A stretch of DNA of 64,000 nt from UBA8941 sp963780545 (GTDB lineage Archaea > Thermoproteota > Bathyarchaeia > TCS64): contig CAWACK010000001.1 in assembly GCA_963780545.1 (NCBI GenBank), positions 34,579 to 98,578 of the forward strand, read 5' to 3'. Below the pieces are notes generated by a model, which was not told the origin of the DNA, did no database searches, and saw nothing but the letters and a program-made list of their open reading frames with translations. This document shows, piece after piece, positions 45,356-54,541 of this stretch. The first letter of the stretch is position 1, and each line of letters begins with the position of its first letter. Position numbers and translations under genes: made by a program.

Positions 45356-45595
45356 CTAAGCCTGAGCTGGCTCATTCTTCAACAAAAAGGAGTCTCTCTT
45401 TGCTATTTCCGAAGTGAAGGCAACCTGTCTCTCGTCAAACCCCGCTTCCTTCAAAACCCGCCCGATGTCATCGACATTGGCGAGTTCTCCGCTCTTCTCA
45501 TCGATGAATCTGATGATCCGCCTAGCGTCGTAGTATCCTATGGAGCTTCTTAGCTCCCTGTACATAGCCCTCTTAAACAGGAGTTCAAGCTTCAT
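45356..45595 (-). CDS. Small protein at the end of the hydrogenase operon
   Basis: 79 residues: KLELLFKRAMYRELRSSIG, DARRIIRFIDEKSGELAN, IGRVLKEAGFDERQVAFTS. All alpha by pattern, no cysteines or membrane helix. The ATG at 45595 lies inside the end of the small-subunit gene, so the two are translationally coupled. No family recognised; it may be a hydrogenase assembly or peripheral subunit. Confidence 0.65.
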   Translation of the reverse strand: MKLELLFKRAMYRELRSSIGYYDARRIIRFIDEKSGELANVDDIGRVLKEAGFDERQVAFTSEIAKRDSFLLKNEPAQA

Positions 45596-46085
45596 CGATC
45601 CCATCCTCCCTGAATTCTCTCCTAGCGGCCTTCTGTTCGACCTTTCCCAGCGCCAATAATAACCCGTATATCAGAGCCTCCGGCCGCGGCGGGCACCCGG
45701 GGACATAGGCGTCGGGCTGAATGACCGTGTCGAGGCCGCCCAAGACTGTGAAGCTATCGTGAAAAATTCCGCCTCCACAGGCACAGTTGCCTATCGCGAT
45801 GACCAGCTTTGGGTCCGGCGCAGCCTCGTATGCGTTCATCAGGGTCTTCAGTGACTGCCTCGTCACTGGGCCCGTCACCAGAAGGATGTCGGCGTGTTTA
45901 GCGGATGAGACCACCTTTATGCCGAACCTCTCGGCGTCGAAGTATGGTGTCAGGGTGTCAACAATCTCTATGTCGCATCCGTTGCATCCCCCTGTGTTCA
46001 CCGGGAATACCCATGGACTCCTTCCAAGCTTCCTTATCTTATCCACTTTTACTGCGATGTCGGCATCAGGATTCGTATCTGGCAT
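45585..46085 (-). CDS. Group 4 [NiFe] hydrogenase small subunit (NuoB-like)
   Basis: 166 residues of the NuoB/HycG/EchC family that hold the proximal [4Fe-4S] cluster. Ligands: NTGGCNGCDIEIV (Cys 34 and 37), IGNCACGGGIF and VPGCPPRPEALIYG. The N-terminus is short and soluble. It overlaps the NuoI-like gene by 20 bases at its start and the small gene at its end. Confidence 0.93.
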   Translation of the reverse strand: MPDTNPDADIAVKVDKIRKLGRSPWVFPVNTGGCNGCDIEIVDTLTPYFDAERFGIKVVSSAKHADILLVTGPVTRQSLKTLMNAYEAAPDPKLVIAIGNCACGGGIFHDSFTVLGGLDTVIQPDAYVPGCPPRPEALIYGLLLALGKVEQKAARREFREDGIDEA

Positions 46086-46606
46086 CTCTGTACGCCTCCG
46101 CTAATGTCTCGCCCCAGTCTCTCCTCCTGCAGTCGGGGCAGAGGAGAATCTTCTCTTTGAACTCATCCACGTAGCCACCCATCAGCTCCGAGTACTCCGC
46201 CAGGGTGTTCTCCAGAACCCTCTTCGTCGTGAAGTAATTCCCGCAGCTACTACATTTCACGCGTTTGAGCTGTAATTCGACCTCGAGGTCCTCTCTCTTG
46301 GCCGACGCGAACTCGAACTCCTCGTTGAACCTGTAGGCGTCTACTGGGCACACTTCCTCGCATAACCCGCACATGATACACCTGCCGTAGAAGAGTTTCA
46401 GGGTCCAGACGTTTTCCTTCTCCTCCACAGTCAGGGCGTTTGGGAGGGCATGTCTTGGCGCATGCCCCGCAGCCGATGCAGGCGTCGAAGTCGAGCTCCG
46501 GCCTACCTCTCAGACCCTCAGGCGTGGGTGTTTTCTCCGAAGGATACTTGAGAGTCACACGTCCCCTCCTGATCCCTACCCTAAGCAACTTCAGGATGTT
46601 ACTCAT
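46066..46606 (-). CDS. Hydrogenase ferredoxin subunit (NuoI/HycF-like), one frameshift
   Basis: About 180 residues with two [4Fe-4S] motifs: DACIGCGACAKTCPP and RCIMCGLCEEVCPVDAY, plus a C-terminal zinc-ribbon-like CSSCGNYF...CPDCRRRDW. The first motif and the rest are in different frames; at 46441-46446 (CCCAAACG) a one-base change lets CPP run into NALTVEEKENVW. Intermediate electron carrier between the soluble donor and the small subunit. The zinc ribbon is found in HycF-type relatives. Confidence 0.88.
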
Positions 46607-48186
46607 CTGCGTCCCTCCGTTAGATCTTGGCTGGTGAATATCCTCTCCTTGCCAGTGTTGTCATCTACCACTATCATCCTCTCGGTGCATGAGATGCAGG
46701 GATCCACGCTCCCTATGACGACCGAGGCGTCGGCCAGCGTCTCTCCCACCAACATCAACGGCGTAGCTGGGAGGTTCGCGTAGGTTGGGGCTCTGACGCG
46801 CCACCTATATACGGTATCCTCACCGCCAGTTACCATGTAGTGGGCGTCTGTTCCCCTCGGCCCCTCCACCAATCCAACAGATGTCACGTCTGGCGGGATG
46901 TAGTCTATTGGTGTTTGCACTGGGCCACCTGGAAGCGACTCCAGGGCTTGCTTCACGATCTTCATCGACTCCAGCGTGTCGTAGGCCCTCACGACTGTTC
47001 TCGCCAACACATCTCCTCCCGCCTGGATTGGGGTCTCGAATTCGAAGTGCGGGTAGGCTTCGTAAGGGTAGTCTCTCCGAGCATCTATGTTCACGCCGGA
47101 GGCCCTTGCAACTGGACCCATCACCGAGTACTTCTTGGCGTCATCCTTCGATAGATAGCCTATACCTTGGAGTCTCGTCTTCAATGTACCTAGGTTTAAA
47201 GCAGCGTCGATTACTTCCTGGTACTCCACCAGGATTTTTGAGACCTCCTCGAGGGCTCTCTCCTTCTTATCCTCCCTGATGTCCCTCCTTACGCCGCCAG
47301 GAACTATCATGCCATACTGTTTCCTGTTGCCTGTAAGCAGCTCGGCAAGGAACATGATTCTGTCCCTTACCCTCCAGAATTGCATGAGGCCGGAGTCGAA
47401 GCCCACCATGTGGCTGGCCACGCCAAGCCATAGGAGATGACTGTGTATCCTCTCAATCTCCAACATCACGACCCGGATCCACTTGGCTCTCTCGGGGGCC
47501 TCGAAGGCCGCTGCCCTCTCCAGGGCCTGAGTGTAGGCCTCAGAGTGGACTGACCCGCATATGCCGCAGATTCTCTCAGCTATGAACGGCACCGTCTCGT
47601 AGCTCATCCTGGTCTCCGCGATCTTCTCAAGTCCCCTGTAGTTGAAGCCAGCCCTAAGGTCTACGCTGGCAATCCTCTCACCGTCGACGTAGAACTTGAA
47701 GAAGATCGGCTCGTGGATAGCGAAGTGGTATGGGCCATACGGGACGACGTTGAATGAGCCGACGTTTTCAGGGGTCACGAATGGAAACTTCGCGTCGATG
47801 TTGCTTGGCGGCGGAGTCTCGTTTTTGAAGCTCTTCCTCAGCGGGAAAAGGTCCTCTGGCCAGTCGTCTGAGGTGAGTAGCTTCCTAGGGTTAGGGTGGC
47901 CCACCGGGTTGAGTCCCAGGGTCTCTTTTACCTCCCTCTCATACCAATCAGCGCATGGAATGAGGGGCGTCGCCGCGGGGAAGTTCTCATCACCCTTAGG
48001 TATCCTCGATCGAAATACCAGGGTTGTCCCTTGTTCATACCACCCAAGAACGTAATCAACGGTGTATTGGTTACGGGACTCAGCGTAATCTGTCCCGGCC
48101 ATAGTCAGGAACTGTCCCCCGAGGGTGTTATGCGCAAATTCAAGTACCCTAGGCATGACATCCCTGTTTAGCTCGACAAGGATCAA
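46603..48186 (-). CDS. Group 4 [NiFe] hydrogenase large subunit, NuoC-NuoD fusion
   Basis: At least 527 residues: an N-terminal 30 kDa NuoC-like domain (to about 130) fused to the NiFe subunit as in HycE/HyfG. Nickel ligand motifs are complete: RICGICGSVHS (205-215) and DPCISCTER near 495, so it is a true hydrogenase rather than a complex I subunit. The 24 residues after DPCxxC-TER are a likely maturation tail. Coding clearly extends upstream of the TTG at 48186 (ITQEIKKRFPNDVIRFREL in the same frame) to a TGA, with no ATG/GTG/TTG; a GTG overlapping the NuoH stop fits only with one base removed near 48250. Confidence 0.92.
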   Translation of the reverse strand: MILVELNRDVMPRVLEFAHNTLGGQFLTMAGTDYAESRNQYTVDYVLGWYEQGTTLVFRSRIPKGDENFPAATPLIPCADWYEREVKETLGLNPVGHPNPRKLLTSDDWPEDLFPLRKSFKNETPPPSNIDAKFPFVTPENVGSFNVVPYGPYHFAIHEPIFFKFYVDGERIASVDLRAGFNYRGLEKIAETRMSYETVPFIAERICGICGSVHSEAYTQALERAAAFEAPERAKWIRVVMLEIERIHSHLLWLGVASHMVGFDSGLMQFWRVRDRIMFLAELLTGNRKQYGMIVPGGVRRDIREDKKERALEEVSKILVEYQEVIDAALNLGTLKTRLQGIGYLSKDDAKKYSVMGPVARASGVNIDARRDYPYEAYPHFEFETPIQAGGDVLARTVVRAYDTLESMKIVKQALESLPGGPVQTPIDYIPPDVTSVGLVEGPRGTDAHYMVTGGEDTVYRWRVRAPTYANLPATPLMLVGETLADASVVIGSVDPCISCTERMIVVDDNTGKERIFTSQDLTEGRR

Positions 48187-48270
48187 CTTGTCGCGGAGCT
48201 CCCTGAACCTGATGACGTCGTTGGGGAACCTCTTTTTGATTTCTTGGGTTATGTTATTTTCCGTTCAGTA

Positions 48271-49185
48271 TCACCTCAAGCCAGGCGCGAAGAACGAGAG
48301 TAGCAGAGCCAGCGTTGAGAAGGCTAATGTGATTGCGTAGAATCTGGATGCTTCAAACAGCCTATACCTCGCGTTGAGGGACTCTGCCATGGAGATTATG
48401 AGTATGCAGAGAAGCAGGCTCACAATGTATAAGGCGGCCACCGCGACGTAGAAGCTCTCTCCGGTCACGCTGAGGGGTATGAAGGCCGATAGGTAGAAAT
48501 TAAACATGGAGAAGAGGGCGAGGCTTCTCACGTACTGACCAAGTTTTAAGGTGGCGAGGGGCGAGCCACTGAACTCTATCAGGGAGCCTCCGGACAACTC
48601 GGACTCGGCCTCAGCCACATCGAAGGGCACTCTTCCACTCTCGGCCAGTAGACTCAAAATGTAGGCTAAGGCCGCAATTATAAGGGAGGCCCCAACCGTG
48701 ACGCTTCTCGACGTATTGTCCAGGGTCGTGGATCCCTTGAATAAGATGAGGGCAGTCAGAGAGACTATGATCGACGGCTCCACCAATGTGGCTAGGATCA
48801 CCTCCCTCGAGCCACCCACTATCCCATAGGGGTTCCTGCTCATGCTCCCAGCCATCGCGAACACGAACGCGGATAGAACCGCGAGTTCGATGAATAGGAT
48901 GCCGCCTTCCTCGAATGGTGATTGGATGGTCACCGTCGAAATCATGGCGAACATCGAGAGCGAGAGCATCAGCATCAAAACTGGGAAGACCCTGATCAAG
49001 AACCCGGCTCCTTCTGGCAGGATTGTCTCCTTCCTGAAAAGCTTGATGACATCGTGCCAAGACTGAGTTATTGGGGGACCAATCCTGTTCTGGAGTCTGG
49101 CAGTTATTTTCCGTCGCAAGCCATCAAGAAGCGGCGCCACCAGTATCGCTAGGGCCAGGTTCAAGACTAGTATTTGCAGGTTCAT
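48271..49185 (-). CDS. Hydrogenase membrane subunit (NuoH/HycD-like)
   Basis: 304 residues, about eight transmembrane helices, linking the hydrogenase arm to the membrane arm. Conserved RLQNRIGPPITQSWHDVIKL in the first loop and DVAEAESELSGGSLIEFSG in the quinone-loop equivalent. It overlaps the upstream antiporter-like gene by 4 bases. Confidence 0.92.
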   Translation of the reverse strand: MNLQILVLNLALAILVAPLLDGLRRKITARLQNRIGPPITQSWHDVIKLFRKETILPEGAGFLIRVFPVLMLMLSLSMFAMISTVTIQSPFEEGGILFIELAVLSAFVFAMAGSMSRNPYGIVGGSREVILATLVEPSIIVSLTALILFKGSTTLDNTSRSVTVGASLIIAALAYILSLLAESGRVPFDVAEAESELSGGSLIEFSGSPLATLKLGQYVRSLALFSMFNFYLSAFIPLSVTGESFYVAVAALYIVSLLLCILIISMAESLNARYRLFEASRFYAITLAFSTLALLLSFFAPGLR

Positions 49186-50618
49186 ACAATCACAACCAGA
49201 ATCGCCAGTATCACGAGCAACGTCAGAGGGATCAGGGGGCTGATCTTCTCCAAGGCTTTAGAGACTTCGTCATCGGGAATTTCGATGCCGTATATCGGTT
49301 TGAAGATCTCCCTCCACGATGTGAATATTTCTCCCCTCGACCCGTTGAGGTCCTCGACTGAAGCGTAGCCAGTCATCCAGGACTTAGTTTTGCCGGGTTT
49401 CGTCCCCCATGTAAAAACTGCGGATAACACGACCGCAACCAACATCACCAATAGCAGATTGTTCACCACCTCAAATTGTGGATATTTGCCTCCGCTTACC
49501 AGTGAGAAGGCCAGCAGCAAAAAGCCTGGAAACATCGCTATCAGTAGGTTGCATGTGGAAAGCGTAGCTGCCACGAGCTTATTGCCAACATTGGATGCGA
49601 CGCCATTTCTTGATGATCCCTCGAATACGAGGGTGTAGCTCCGGAAGAACACGGCGAGGGAAGCAGCCGCTACGAAGAGCACCGCGCAGCCCAGAAGGAC
49701 GAAACCTATGTTTCCACCGATGCCTATATGCATGAAGGTCTCGGCGCTGAGACTCACTAGGGAGAATAACACAAGATACGTCATGAGTGTGGAGGCGGCC
49801 TCAACCCTCATAATGGAGGATAATCCCCCGAAATCAAACATGCTGCCGCTGGTCTTCTCGGATAGACTGTCATGAACGTAGTTGATTATCGCGAGACTCA
49901 GAGCCGTTGGGAGGAGTAGATAGAGAAACAGCGACTGTAGCTCAATGCTCGAAGCCGAGATGAGGAGGAGGCCGAAGGCGATTTTATGGGCGTTTGAGAG
50001 AAACTCGGGGAAACTTTTGCAGATCATTCCCTGGAAGATGCCCATAATCATCATCAAGACCCCCAAGAACAGGAGTAGTGGGGCGATCGCGGTGTATGCC
50101 GCAGGGTTAGAGTAGAGATAGCTCACGGCGATGAAGGACACCAGAACCCCGGTCGACCTGTATTTTGAGTACAGGTCAGGGAGCCACTTTTGGAAAGGAG
50201 GCGCACCCAGCAACAACAGCACTAAGGGCGCAGCTGCGAAGGAGTACCCTAAATATTGGAGGAGGAGCATCAGTGGAAGAGCTATCAGAGCATATAATCC
50301 GATTCTCCCATGCTTCTTTCCAATAATCATTGCGACGACGAGGATAAACGCGAGCGCTACAAGAGACAGGTTTTCCGGAATAGGCGCTAATCCTATCAAT
50401 GTTACCAGGAAGAGGAGTGGGGGGTTGCTAGCTGGGTCCACGAGGAGTATCAGTGAGATTCCAAGAACCAGGATCTGCGGAAGCTGCGAGGGAAAAAAGC
50501 CGACAAACATCAGAAAGAGGAGGATTACCTCAGCTGCAGCGACCAGCAGCCTAGCTGCTCTCCTAATGTGGGTATGAGCCGAAGCGGTTACAGTTAGTCC
50601 TTGGTACAAGAGATTCAA
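49182..50618 (-). CDS. Divergent antiporter-like membrane subunit (NuoL/M/N family)
   Basis: 478 residues, about 13 transmembrane helices. Only fragments of the Mrp/NuoN signature remain: GAPPFQKWLPDLYSKYRSTG (for the usual PFHxWLPDAH) and LSNAHKIAFGLLLISASSIE (for AYSSIxHxG). Likely an ion-translocating subunit of the hydrogenase, though its divergence leaves pumping ability open. The tail VIV is followed by the 4-base overlap with the NuoH-like gene. Confidence 0.78.
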   Translation of the reverse strand: MNLLYQGLTVTASAHTHIRRAARLLVAAAEVILLFLMFVGFFPSQLPQILVLGISLILLVDPASNPPLLFLVTLIGLAPIPENLSLVALAFILVVAMIIGKKHGRIGLYALIALPLMLLLQYLGYSFAAAPLVLLLLGAPPFQKWLPDLYSKYRSTGVLVSFIAVSYLYSNPAAYTAIAPLLLFLGVLMMIMGIFQGMICKSFPEFLSNAHKIAFGLLLISASSIELQSLFLYLLLPTALSLAIINYVHDSLSEKTSGSMFDFGGLSSIMRVEAASTLMTYLVLFSLVSLSAETFMHIGIGGNIGFVLLGCAVLFVAAASLAVFFRSYTLVFEGSSRNGVASNVGNKLVAATLSTCNLLIAMFPGFLLLAFSLVSGGKYPQFEVVNNLLLVMLVAVVLSAVFTWGTKPGKTKSWMTGYASVEDLNGSRGEIFTSWREIFKPIYGIEIPDDEVSKALEKISPLIPLTLLVILAILVVIV

Positions 50619-51109
50619 TCTCCGGACTTTTCCCTAGAATTTTTTAACACTTTCTTATTGATGAGCATCTTTACGGCTTCGCTCTTTGATGAGTCTACGA
50701 CTTCCTCGTATTCTCCGTAAATTATCGCTCCGGTTGGGCACAACTCTACACACGCCGGCTTCAGTTCAGCCTTCTCCCTCTCCATACATAGATCGCATTT
50801 TGTCATGAATCCCTTAATGGGGTCGATGTCAGGCACCCCAAACGGGCACGCTGCGACGCATAGCCTGCACCCCGTGCATCGGTTTCTCCTGAATCGGACG
50901 GGTCCCTTCCCATCGGTGTACAAAGCCCCTGTCGGGCAGACGTCTACGCATACGGGGGTGGTGCAGTGCAGACAAGTTATCGGCACTAGGACGCCATCCT
51001 TCGTCTGGATTATCTTTGATCTGGGTTTCGAGTTGAGGAACTCGCAGACCTTCTCGCAGAGCTCGCAGCCGATGCACTTCTCCATGTCGACGATTTTTAC
51101 TTTGGTCAA
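50615..51109 (-). CDS. Four-cluster ferredoxin (HycB/DmsB-like)
   Basis: 164 residues with four cysteine groups: CIGCELCEKVC, CLHCTTPVCVDVCPTGAL, CTGCRLCVAACPFG and CDLCMEREKAELKPACVELCPTGAI. This 4x[4Fe-4S] pattern is that of electron-transfer subunits joining a flavin or molybdenum enzyme to a membrane complex, for example HycB in formate hydrogenlyase. It overlaps the flavoprotein gene by 4 bases. Confidence 0.92.
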   Translation of the reverse strand: MTKVKIVDMEKCIGCELCEKVCEFLNSKPRSKIIQTKDGVLVPITCLHCTTPVCVDVCPTGALYTDGKGPVRFRRNRCTGCRLCVAACPFGVPDIDPIKGFMTKCDLCMEREKAELKPACVELCPTGAIIYGEYEEVVDSSKSEAVKMLINKKVLKNSREKSGD

Positions 51110-52185
51110 GTCCGCACCTCAACCATGTTCTGGAGGCACCTGTCAACCCAGGTGGCGGTCTTTAAGCCGGTTTGGAAGGCTCTGCCCACCTTGCTGATTC
51201 CAGTTGTCACGTCGCCCGTCGCAAAAACCTTGCTCTTGGATGACATGAACATGTTGTTGACCTCGATGCCACCCCACCTTAACGTCTTGATCTCCTGGAA
51301 CTCCTTGTTGAACGGCGGGGTCGGTATCTGACCGATTCCCACGATGATGTTGTCTACGTTGTCGACTATCCTTTCGGTGCCAGGGATCTGCTCCATCCTC
51401 AGCACAACCCCGTTTTTAACATCGGCGTTGACGCTGATTACCTCAATCGACTTGACCCTGCCCTCCCCGAGGACCCTCTTTATGACGGCTCTCTCCATGT
51501 GTTTCACTCCCCTTCTCTTGAGTTTGTCTATCTCATAGCTCCCCGAGGGGGCGTCAAGACCATTCTCTATGGAGATGAGGTTTACGGAGTGGCCCTCCTC
51601 GGTTGCCTCTATCGCTGCGTCGACGGCGACGAGCCCCGACCCGATTACCGCGACGTTGGAGCCGAGCTTTATCTTCTCCTCCTTCGGCAAGAGTCCCAAC
51701 TCATACGCCTTACATTTGAAGAGGTATTCGAGGGCGGAGTAGATCCCCTTGAATCCTGATCCCTCAGCGGGGAGACTCCTGGAGCCCCATGTACCAGTCG
51801 CGATTATGGTGGCGTCAAACTCATCCGCGACCTTTTGTAGCTCGACTTTCTCCTTCGCGTAGTCGTCGCCAAGGATCCTGTCTCCATTAGCGGACACCTT
51901 GCAGGATGTCTTTATCTCTACATCGAATGCCTCCTCGAGCTCTTTGCATCCTAGCAGAACCCTGTTTCTCGGGATCCTGGATTCCGGGATCCCGAAGACC
52001 ATTATTCCTCCTGGTATAGGGAGCCTCTCATACATAGTTATCCCGTAGCCTTTGCAGGCTAGGAAACCAGCAGCCGCTAACCCGGATGGGCCAGCGCCTA
52101 TTATCGCTACTTTCTTGTCGATCCTCTGCGCCGGCTTCCCTTTCTTGCACATGAATGCGAAGCGCATGTAGTCGGCAGAATCCAC
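51106..52185 (-). CDS. GltD-like NAD(P)H/ferredoxin flavoprotein
   Basis: 359 residues with two Rossmann motifs: IIGAGPSGLAAAGFLA (FAD) and VIGSGLVAVDAAIEA (NAD(P)H), the end FATGDVTTGISKVGRAFQTG and the typical GGIMVFGIPESRIPR loop. The GltD-type N-terminal cluster domain is lacking; the four-cluster ferredoxin encoded next door can take that role. First gene of the hydrogenase operon; TAAGTATAAG (52211-52220) lies about 30 bases upstream. It probably exchanges electrons between NAD(P)H and the ferredoxin chain of the hydrogenase. Confidence 0.88.
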   Translation of the reverse strand: MDSADYMRFAFMCKKGKPAQRIDKKVAIIGAGPSGLAAAGFLACKGYGITMYERLPIPGGIMVFGIPESRIPRNRVLLGCKELEEAFDVEIKTSCKVSANGDRILGDDYAKEKVELQKVADEFDATIIATGTWGSRSLPAEGSGFKGIYSALEYLFKCKAYELGLLPKEEKIKLGSNVAVIGSGLVAVDAAIEATEEGHSVNLISIENGLDAPSGSYEIDKLKRRGVKHMERAVIKRVLGEGRVKSIEVISVNADVKNGVVLRMEQIPGTERIVDNVDNIIVGIGQIPTPPFNKEFQEIKTLRWGGIEVNNMFMSSKSKVFATGDVTTGISKVGRAFQTGLKTATWVDRCLQNMVEVRT

Positions 52186-52210
52186 GGCTAATCATATTGG
52201 TTATCCATGG

Positions 52211-52220
52211 CTTATACTTA
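52211..52220 (-). promoter_or_regulatory. TATA box of the hydrogenase operon
   Basis: Minus strand TAAGTATAAG, about 30 bases before the GTG at 52185, implying a leader of a few bases at most. Confidence 0.5.
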
Positions 52221-52281
52221 AGGCAAACGCGAAGCAGATATGAGAAAAGTGCTAAGAGTCGACGGCATCAACCTCTAGACA

Positions 52282-54297
52282 ATGTTCAAGAGGGTGTTCG
52301 AGGAGCTGAAGGCCGAGGTCACGGGTGGGATCGCCTTCAACCACGTTGCCGAGATCTCTCACCACCATCGGATTCAGGTGAGTCCCGGCATCAGGGAGGC
52401 CGTCGACTACGCCGCCGAGACATTGAAGGCATATGGCCTCGACGTCGACGTCAGGCGATACAAGTCCGATGGGGAGGCATTGGCATGGAGCAGCCCTATG
52501 TTTAAGGAGTGGAGCTGCGCCGATGCAGAACTGAGGCTCGTTGAACCTGTAGAGGAAGCGAGGTTCCTGTCCCGCTTCGCTGAAAATAAGATGAGCCTCA
52601 TACAGCGGAGCGCCCCGACTCCCAAGGGCGGAGTAGAAGCCGAGGTCGTAGTTCTCGAAAAGGGTGAGGAGGAGAGCGACTATAAGGGACTCGATTTGTG
52701 TGGGAAGGTGGTTCTCACCAGCGGGGATGTTGCTCGTGTAAGGGAGCTCGCTGTAGAGAGGCGTGGAGCTATTGGTATACTCTACGATGGTATGTGGGTT
52801 CGTGAACCAAGCCTCAAGGAGGGTGAGCTCGATGACGCCATGAAGTACACGAGCTTCTGGTGGTATGGGGGCGAAAAACAATGCTGGGGCTTTGTCCTCA
52901 CTCCGAGGACTGGGCGTTGGCTAAGAAGGCTAGTTAAGAAGAGCAAGAAGCAAGTTAAGGTGTATGCTCGGGTCGAATCTAAACTCTACCCTGGGGAGAT
53001 GGAGAACTGCGTCGCAACAATTCCAGGTGAGTCGAGGGAGATGGTCATCGTCGTCGCCCACATCTGCCACCCCCAGCCGAGTGCAAATGACAATGCCTCT
53101 GGTTCCGGTGCAGCGATGGAGGCAGCTAGGGCCTTACATAAACTCGTCAAGTCAGGTAAGCTGAGGAAGCCGAGGCGGAGCATAGTCTTCACCCTTGTGC
53201 CCGAGATGACTGGAACTTATCCATTCCTAGTTGAGAACGAGGCGAATATCCCAGATATGGTTGCAGCGTTGAACCTAGATATGGTGGGTGAGAACCAGAA
53301 CCTCTGCGGGGGACCCCTGATTGTAGAAAGGACACCCGAGTCGTGTCCAAGCTACGTCAACAGCCTCATGGAGGCGATATACGACTCGGTGAAGGCTGAG
53401 GCTAAGAACCTTGGAGGTTCCGCGAGCTATGCACTCTTTAAGCATGCTGTGACCCCCTTCAGTGGCGGTAGTGATCACTACATTTACTCCGACCCGACAG
53501 TTGGAGTCGCATGCCCTATGTTGATCCAGTGGCCGGACAAGTTCTACCACACGAGCGCGGACACAATCGACAAGGTGGACCCGGAGATGCTGCGGAAGGT
53601 GGCGCTGATGACTGCGACGTACGCCTACTTCATAGCCGATGCAGGGCCTGAGGAGGCGATGTGGATCGCCTACGAGACAGCGTCTCGTGAGAAGCGCGCT
53701 CTCCTTGGGAAGATACAGGACACGATCACTATATCTTCAAACGGGGACTCTAAAGTGACCTCGGAGGCTTTACGTGGGTTGAAGGAACACATCGAATACT
53801 GGGCGGGTCGAGCCACAGAGTCTGTGAGGTCCGCTAAGCGCCTAGCGCCTAAGGACAGGCGGCTCGATTCGACCATAATCGATCTTATAGCTGACCTCGA
53901 GACCTGCACAAAGTCCGAGAGGAAGCGAGCCGAAGCTGAATTAAAAATGCTCGCTGAGACTAGAAGGCTGACATTAAATCTGAAGATGAGGCGATTGACA
54001 AAGCTTGAAAGGGAGGCGGAGAGCATAGTTCCCGTTAGAAAGTTTAAGGGCCCCATATCGGCAAGAGAGTGGGTTAGGAGGCTGTCGCCAGAGGATCGAG
54101 AGGCCTTCTATTGGTTGGGGAAGGAGCACATTGATGCTTCAGGGTTAGAGACACTTGCAGTCTACTGGAGCGATGGGGTGAGGAACCTGCTTGAGGTCTC
54201 GCGTCTCGTGGAGTTTGAGTCCGGGAGGAGCGACCTCAACTACCTCCTCAGCTACTTTAGATTCCTCGAGAAGATGGGATTAATGGGTTTCCGGTAA
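52282..54297 (+). CDS. M28-like aminopeptidase with DUF4910-type layout
   Basis: 671 residues. An N-terminal domain and a PA-like insert are followed by the zinc peptidase core: VVAHICHPQPSANDNASGSG (first metal His and bridging Asp), FTLVPEMTGTYPFL (catalytic Glu), NLDMVGENQ and GGSDHYIYSDPTVGVACPML. The C-terminal third is helical, with LRGLKEHIEYWAGRATESV and a winged-helix-like end (LLEVSRLVEFESGRSDLNYL). Cytosolic, no signal peptide. Probably an aminopeptidase of broad use; substrate unknown. Confidence 0.82.
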   Translation: MFKRVFEELKAEVTGGIAFNHVAEISHHHRIQVSPGIREAVDYAAETLKAYGLDVDVRRYKSDGEALAWSSPMFKEWSCADAELRLVEPVEEARFLSRFAENKMSLIQRSAPTPKGGVEAEVVVLEKGEEESDYKGLDLCGKVVLTSGDVARVRELAVERRGAIGILYDGMWVREPSLKEGELDDAMKYTSFWWYGGEKQCWGFVLTPRTGRWLRRLVKKSKKQVKVYARVESKLYPGEMENCVATIPGESREMVIVVAHICHPQPSANDNASGSGAAMEAARALHKLVKSGKLRKPRRSIVFTLVPEMTGTYPFLVENEANIPDMVAALNLDMVGENQNLCGGPLIVERTPESCPSYVNSLMEAIYDSVKAEAKNLGGSASYALFKHAVTPFSGGSDHYIYSDPTVGVACPMLIQWPDKFYHTSADTIDKVDPEMLRKVALMTATYAYFIADAGPEEAMWIAYETASREKRALLGKIQDTITISSNGDSKVTSEALRGLKEHIEYWAGRATESVRSAKRLAPKDRRLDSTIIDLIADLETCTKSERKRAEAELKMLAETRRLTLNLKMRRLTKLEREAESIVPVRKFKGPISAREWVRRLSPEDREAFYWLGKEHIDASGLETLAVYWSDGVRNLLEVSRLVEFESGRSDLNYLLSYFRFLEKMGLMGFR

Positions 54298-54334
54298 CCT
54301 TTATACGATCCATCGCTGGTATGGTGTCTTGGTC

Positions 54335-54410
54335 GGGCCGGTGGTCTAGTGGTTATGACGTCGCCTTGACATGGCGGAGGTCGCAGGTTCGAACCCCGCC
54401 CGGCCCACCA
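54335..54410 (+). tRNA. tRNA-Val (GAC)
   Basis: Acceptor GGGCCGG/CCGGCCC, D-loop UAGUGGUUAUGA, anticodon stem UCGCC/GGCGG with loop UUGACAU (anticodon GAC), T-arm with loop UUCGAAC, discriminator A and encoded CCA to 54410. Confidence 0.95.
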
Positions 54411-54541
54411 TCTTTTGTATTCGAAATCAACTTTTAAATCTCGTTCGCGCGCATGTGTCACTTCAGTCTACCTTAGTAACGTGCATTTTGTGCGCACGCG
54501 ATAAGTGTGAAATATCCACAAAGACACAAAGTCATCGATCC

